NCBI RefSeq assembly: GCF_012273515.2
Contig: NZ_CP050975.2
Span: 6,634,001 to 6,698,000 of the forward strand
Direction of reading: 5' to 3'
DNA from: Streptomyces sp. RPA4-2
GTDB lineage: Bacteria; Actinomycetota; Actinomycetes; Streptomycetales; Streptomycetaceae
DNA length: 64,000 bases
Part shown: piece by piece, positions 60,023 to 64,000 of the stretch
Numbering within the stretch: position 1 is the stretch's first letter
Layout of the letters: each line of letters begins with the position of its first letter
Translations under genes and position numbers: made by a program
Notes under the pieces: generated by a model
Databases searched by the model: none
Seen by the model: the letters and a program-made list of their open reading frames with translations, nothing else
Told to the model about the DNA's origin: nothing

Positions 60023-60385
60023 GGGCCGCGCGGGCCGAAGCGGGCGTGTCGGACCTGCCGGCCGCTCCAGGCGGGTGCGGAGGCCGTGGAAGCCCGGGGA
60101 GGGCCCTTGTAGCCGTGTCGGCCGGCATACGGATTCGCATGCTTCCGGAAGCTGTGCGGCCCAGGGTCGCGCCCCAGGTGTCTGCGGAGGGGTGCGGGCC
60201 GGGATTCCGGCCATCGAGGCCGCGCCGCCCTTGGTGCTCGAAGCGGCTGAAGCCGCACGCACCAGGGGCGGCGCGGCTCATCCGGTGGAGCGGTACGCAT
60301 ACGGGCGGCCACCCCCAGTGGCAGGGGTGGCCGCCCGTACACCCGGCCTATGCCGGAGTTGGCTCGTCGTTGATGCGAAGAAGTG
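60023..60385. other. Convergent intergenic region
   Basis: These 363 bases lie between the trypsin gene and the DUF7455 gene. They hold the terminator at 60300-60339. I see no gene or other clear signal in the remainder. Confidence 0.6.
60300..60339. terminator. Perfect 16-bp terminator hairpin
   Basis: TACGGGCGGCCACCCC (60300-60315) pairs perfectly with 60324-60339, with an eight-base loop. It lies between convergent genes, nearer the DUF7455 gene. Confidence 0.85.
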
Positions 60386-60616
60386 TCAGCGCTCTTCGTC
60401 GTCGGACGTTGCAGGGACCGACGTCAGTCGCTCCGTCTCGTCCTGTATCTCAGCGGCGATCTTCTTGAGTTCCGGCTCGAACTTACGCCCGTGATGGGCG
60501 CAGAAGAGCAGCTCACCGCCGCTGAGGAGGACGACGCGCAGATATGCCTGGGCGCCGCAACGGTCGCAGCGGTCAGCGGCCGTCAGCGGGCTCGCGGGGG
60601 TCAGAACAGTAGTCAC
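60386..60616 (-). CDS. DUF7455-type small zinc-binding protein
   Basis: The protein is 76 aa. Cys residues in RCDRCGAQAYLRV and FCAHHGRKFEPEL (CxxC plus CxHH) form a probable zinc site. The C-terminus is acidic with a charged helix. Such small proteins are widespread in actinobacteria and lie near parE/hrdB in Streptomyces, as I recall; the family name DUF7455 is from memory. The role is unknown. Confidence 0.85.
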   Translation of the reverse strand: MTTVLTPASPLTAADRCDRCGAQAYLRVVLLSGGELLFCAHHGRKFEPELKKIAAEIQDETERLTSVPATSDDEER

Positions 60617-61055
60617 GTCGCCTCTTCTCTAGCTCGACGAGCTGTCGTACCAGGGTCAACATCCAACCAGGCCGAAAACGTTCCCGCTCGTGGCTTTTCC
60701 TCGAAAATTTCTCTCCGAGGCGGCTGTCTGCTGCCGGGTGGCGGCGAATGAGCCGTATTGCGTCTTCGCGTCTTACGGGTTCGCGCTGTCTGTCAGGGTC
60801 GGTCCTCCCCGGCTGGCTTGCCGGTTGTTCATGAGGACGTGCCCGGAGCCTAAATGGTTCATGCCCCGAAGGGAACGTGATATGTACTTCACTCCATCGA
60901 GGGATCGAACACCCATGCGACCCTGGACTAGTCTGAGTTCATGCGAGGGTGGCGTTACAACGGCTCTACCAGGCCTCGGTACCCTCTCAGCGGTGACCGA
61001 AGCCGGCCCCTTACCCAAAAGGGCCCCATCTGAAATTCAGCGAGGAGCGAACCGC
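60617..61055. other. Divergent region upstream of parE
   Basis: These 439 bases lie between the DUF7455 gene and parE. They are less GC-rich than coding DNA. A possible parE promoter lies at 60905-60934. The ORF extending parE upstream to 60690 has poor codon bias and is rejected. Confidence 0.6.
60905..60934 (+). promoter_or_regulatory. Possible parE promoter
   Basis: TCGAAC (60905-60910), 18 bases, then TAGTCT (60929-60934). The -35 matches the housekeeping consensus TTGACA at four positions. The parE start is 121 bases further on. Confidence 0.35.
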
Positions 61056-63179
61056 GTGACCGCCGACACGTCCGTGCCGTCCACAGCGTTGCTGACCGGA
61101 TCAGACCGGGACGGCTCCAACTACACCGCGCGGCACCTGCTCGTCCTCGAGGGGCTCGAAGCCGTCCGCAAGCGCCCCGGCATGTACATCGGGTCCACCG
61201 ACAGTCGCGGTCTGATGCACTGCCTGTGGGAGATCATCGACAACTCCGTGGACGAGGCCCTGGGGGGCTACTGCGACCACATCGACGTGATCCTGCACGA
61301 CGACGGCTCGGTGGACGTGCGGGACAACGGCCGTGGCATCCCGGTCGACGTGGAGCCCAAGACCGGCCTGTCCGGCGTCGAGGTCGTGATGACCAAGCTG
61401 CACGCCGGCGGCAAGTTCGGCGGCGGCTCGTACGCGGCCTCCGGCGGTCTGCACGGCGTGGGCGCCTCCGTGGTGAACGCGCTCTCCGCCCGTCTGGACG
61501 TCGAGGTGGACCGCGGCGGCAACACGCACGCGGTCAGTTTCCGGCGCGGCACCCCGGGAGCGTTCAAGGCGGACGGCCCCGAGGCCGCCTTCGACGCGAC
61601 GAGCGGGCTGCGCAAGCTCAAGCGGATCCCCAAGACCCGCACCGGCACCCGCGTGCGCTACTGGGCCGATCGCCAGATCTTCCTCAAGGACGCCAAGCTC
61701 TCCCTGGACCACCTGCACCAGCGTGCCCGCCAGACCGCCTTCCTGGTCCCGGGCCTGACCATCGTCGTACGTGACGAGTACGGGCTCGGCGAGGGCGGCA
61801 GCAAGGGCGAGGAGTCCTTCCGCTTCGACGGCGGCATCAGTGAGTTCTGCGAGTACCTGGCCGCCGACAAGCCCGTCTGTGACGTTCTCCGCTTCTCGGG
61901 GCAGGGCAGCTTCAAGGAGACCGTCCCGGTCCTCGACGACCACGGGCAGATGACGCCGACCGAGGTCACCCGCGAGCTCGGCGTGGACGTGGCGCTGCGC
62001 TGGGGTACGGGCTACGACACGAACCTGAAGTCGTTCGTGAACATCATCGCCACCCCCAAGGGCGGCACCCATGTCGCCGGCTTCGAGCAGGCCGTGGCCA
62101 AGACGATGAACGAGGTGCTGCGCGCCAAGAAGCTGCTGCGCGTCGCCGAGGACGACATCGTCAAGGACGACGCCCTGGAGGGCCTGACCGCCGTCGTCAC
62201 CGTGCGTCTCGCCGAGCCGCAGTTCGAGGGCCAGACCAAGGAGGTCCTCGGGACCTCGGCGGCCCGCCGCATCGTGACCAACGTGGTCTCCAGGGAGCTC
62301 AAGGCGTTCCTGACCTCCACGAAGCGGGACGACGCCGCGCAGGCCCGCGTCGTGATGGAGAAGGCGGTCGCCGCCGCGCGCACGAGGATCGCCGCGCGCC
62401 AGCACAAGGACGCGCAGCGCCGGAAGACGGCCCTCGAGTCCTCGTCCCTGCCCGCCAAGCTCGCCGACTGCCGCAGCGACGACGTCGAGCGCAGTGAGCT
62501 GTTCATCGTCGAGGGCGACTCCGCGCTCGGTACGGCCAAGCTGGCGCGGAATTCGGAGTTCCAGGCGCTGCTGCCGATCCGGGGCAAGATCCTCAACGTT
62601 CAGAAGTCGTCCGTGACGGACATGCTCAAGAACGCCGAGTGCGGTGCGATCATCCAGGTCATAGGGGCCGGGTCCGGGCGGACCTTCGACATCGACGCGG
62701 CGCGGTACGGGAAGATCATTCTCCTCGTCGACGCGGATGTCGACGGTGCGCACATCCGGATCCTGCTGCTCACGCTGTTCCAGCGGTACATGCGGCCGAT
62801 GGTCGAGGCCGGGCGGGTGTTCGCGGCGGTGCCGCCGCTGCACCGCATCGAGCTCAGCCAGCCCAAGAAGGGGCAGGACAAGTACGTCTACACGTACTCG
62901 GACCGTGAGCTGCGGGAGACGCTGCTGGAGCTGCAGCGCAAGAACGTGCGGTACAAGGACTCGATCCAGCGGTACAAGGGTCTCGGTGAGATGGACGCCG
63001 ATCAGCTGGCCGAGACCACGATGGATCCCAGGTACCGGACGCTGCGCCGGATCAACATCTCCGACCTGGATGCGTCCGAGCAGGTGTTCGATCTGCTGAT
63101 GGGGAACGACGTGGCTCCGCGCAAGGAGTTCATCTCCAGGTCCGCGGCGACGTTGGACCGGTCGCGTATCGACGCGTAG
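61056..63179 (+). CDS. parE: DNA topoisomerase IV subunit B
   Basis: The protein is 707 aa from the GTG at 61056 with GAGGAG upstream. The GHKL ATPase domain has YIGSTDSRGLMHCLWEIIDN, RDNGRGIPVD and GGGSYAASGGLHGVGASVVN. The TOPRIM domain has the metal site EGDSALGTAKLARNSEFQAL, LPIRGKILNV and DADVDGAHIR. The sequence EGDSALGTAK, where GyrB normally has EGDSAGGSAK, favours a ParE identity. Its partner ParC is not in the window. Confidence 0.95.
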   Translation: MTADTSVPSTALLTGSDRDGSNYTARHLLVLEGLEAVRKRPGMYIGSTDSRGLMHCLWEIIDNSVDEALGGYCDHIDVILHDDGSVDVRDNGRGIPVDVEPKTGLSGVEVVMTKLHAGGKFGGGSYAASGGLHGVGASVVNALSARLDVEVDRGGNTHAVSFRRGTPGAFKADGPEAAFDATSGLRKLKRIPKTRTGTRVRYWADRQIFLKDAKLSLDHLHQRARQTAFLVPGLTIVVRDEYGLGEGGSKGEESFRFDGGISEFCEYLAADKPVCDVLRFSGQGSFKETVPVLDDHGQMTPTEVTRELGVDVALRWGTGYDTNLKSFVNIIATPKGGTHVAGFEQAVAKTMNEVLRAKKLLRVAEDDIVKDDALEGLTAVVTVRLAEPQFEGQTKEVLGTSAARRIVTNVVSRELKAFLTSTKRDDAAQARVVMEKAVAAARTRIAARQHKDAQRRKTALESSSLPAKLADCRSDDVERSELFIVEGDSALGTAKLARNSEFQALLPIRGKILNVQKSSVTDMLKNAECGAIIQVIGAGSGRTFDIDAARYGKIILLVDADVDGAHIRILLLTLFQRYMRPMVEAGRVFAAVPPLHRIELSQPKKGQDKYVYTYSDRELRETLLELQRKNVRYKDSIQRYKGLGEMDADQLAETTMDPRYRTLRRINISDLDASEQVFDLLMGNDVAPRKEFISRSAATLDRSRIDA

Positions 63180-63649
63180 ACGCTGCGCGGGCTGTCGTGG
63201 GTGTGGGGGCGTCCGCTTCATCTCGGGTGCGGGCTCGCGGGCGGCGACGGCTCGGGCGGTGCGGGCGGTGCGGTTGCGCGGGCGGTGGTGGGGCGGGGCC
63301 GTGCTGGTACGTCGAGCCCGTCGCCGCTGGATCAGGCGTGGGCCGGGCAGGGGAGCCGTTGCTCGATCCGGGCGTAAGCGACGGGCTGCGACGTACCGGC
63401 ACGGCCCCTCGCGTGCGTCGTCGGGTGCCGGGAGTTGGGGAGTGCGGGGCCGGTTGGGGCGGGATTCGCCGAGGCCCGGACGGGCTGAGGGTGCCGGGGG
63501 CTCCACCCGTGGGTGGAGGCTTGGGGCGGGGTGGATCCACCCGGGATCCACCCGGGCTCCGATCTGCTGACCTCGCGATTTCCGTAGCGTCGAAGGCGTC
63601 GACAGCGCTCGCTGTCGGTATCCGCTCTTCCTCGCCCATGGAGGTCGCG
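63180..63649. other. Intergenic region with a palindrome cluster
   Basis: These 470 bases are followed by the truncated membrane-protein gene. The palindromes and repeats lie at 63501-63556. The first 300 bases are GC-rich and repetitive and contain no gene I can support. Confidence 0.55.
63501..63556. repeat. Palindrome and direct-repeat cluster
   Basis: CTCCACCC/GGGTGGAG (8-bp arms, GT centre) occurs at 63501-63518. It is followed by the 12-bp palindrome GGTGGATCCACC and two copies of GGATCCACCCG 11 bases apart (63533-63554). This is about 100 bases upstream of the membrane-protein gene and could be an operator. Confidence 0.6.
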
Positions 63650-64000
63650 ATGTCCGGGCTCGTCAACGCCTTGGTGATCGTCGCCGTTGTTGTTCTGGTC
63701 GTCGCACGCCAATTCCGTACGCGCAGGGTGAGCACGGACAGGCGCTGGTGGATCGTGCCGGCCGTGCTGGCCGTGATCGCTCTGCGTGAGCCGGGCCTCA
63801 TCGACGCCCATCACCGGACCGAGGCGATCCTGCTCATCGGGGCCGAGGTCGTCATCGGGCTGGCCGTCGGAGCCGCCTGGGCGTGGACCACCCGGATGTG
63901 GGCGGAGCCGGACGGCACGGTCTGGAGCAGGAGCACCAAGGCCGGCGCGGCCGTCTGGGGCGTGGGCATAGCCCTGCGGCTGGGGCTCTTCGGCGTCGGT
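63650..64000 (+). CDS. DUF1453/CcdC-like membrane protein (3' end outside window)
   Basis: I chose the ATG at 63650 because GGAGG lies five bases upstream; an in-frame ATG at 63638 would overlap that site. About 117 codons are visible. They encode an opening helix MSGLVNALVIVAVVVLVVAR, a short basic loop, then RRWWIVPAVLAVIALREPGL and EAILLIGAEVVIGLAVGAAW, with a fourth helix starting at the end of the window. The order fits DUF1453/CcdC-like four-helix membrane proteins. Function unknown. Confidence 0.75.
   Translation, partial: MSGLVNALVIVAVVVLVVARQFRTRRVSTDRRWWIVPAVLAVIALREPGLIDAHHRTEAILLIGAEVVIGLAVGAAWAWTTRMWAEPDGTVWSRSTKAGAAVWGVGIALRLGLFGVG

Noticed and set aside
60690..61055. An N-terminal extension of ParE
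   Set aside because: Codon bias is poor, and the GTG at 61056 has GAGGAG and gives the usual ParE length.

Overview
The window is high-GC actinobacterial chromosome, almost certainly Streptomyces. The evidence is uniformly GC-rich third codon positions, a GTG-started 511-codon principal sigma factor with a Lys/Ala-rich N-terminus (HrdB), the sporulation regulator WhiH directly upstream of it, ParE downstream, and a lexA / nrdR-nrdJ pair. From memory, the order miaB - miaA - dapF - rshA - hflX - lexA - nrdRJ - rnhB - whiH - hrdB - parE matches the core region of the S. coelicolor chromosome around hrdB. I saw no insertion sequence, prophage, integrase, CRISPR array, rRNA or tRNA gene.

Layout. 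1-10.2 kb is sensing and transport: a 5'-truncated sensor kinase facing a TAXI-type solute-binding protein, a leaderless MazG-like gene, a KhtT/KhtU-like K+/H+ antiporter pair, a NarL-type two-component pair, a Tat-exported metallo-hydrolase, and a serine beta-lactamase-like protein divergent from a LysR regulator. 10.4-22.2 kb is housekeeping: miaB, a MEMO/dioxygenase-like gene, two small genes, miaA, dapF, the stringent-response enzyme RshA, a secreted M1 peptidase and hflX. Between dapF and rshA lie four imperfect 50-bp tandem repeats. 22.3-30.6 kb holds a secreted trypsin-like protein and an NRPS-independent siderophore (NIS) locus: aminotransferase, IucA/IucC synthetase, GNAT acyltransferase, second IucA/IucC synthetase. 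This locus has no hydroxylase, decarboxylase, exporter or recognisable iron box in the window.

30.7-49.1 kb is rich in DNA metabolism: a DinG-type helicase, lexA with an upstream SOS box, nrdR-nrdJ with a pair of NrdR boxes 31 bp apart, a TerD protein, a DUF4937 protein, a histidine phosphatase overlapping an ADP-ribosylglycohydrolase, a DHA2 drug exporter divergent from its TetR regulator across two near-identical palindromic operators, rnhB, and a RecQ helicase fused to a phosphoribosyltransferase-like domain. 49.2-64 kb has a DUF4192 protein, two candidate small ORFs leading into a TTG-started glycogen-debranching-like enzyme, a Nudix/winged-helix regulator, a one-polypeptide ABC transporter, whiH, hrdB, a secreted trypsin, a DUF7455 zinc protein, parE and a 3'-truncated DUF1453-type membrane protein.

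Several genes show a TAnnnT hexamer followed by 6-7 bases and then the start codon, the usual look of Streptomyces leaderless promoters. Strong perfect hairpins separate most transcription units. Starts were chosen from ribosome-binding sites and family lengths. Operators and promoters are pattern matches and are untested.
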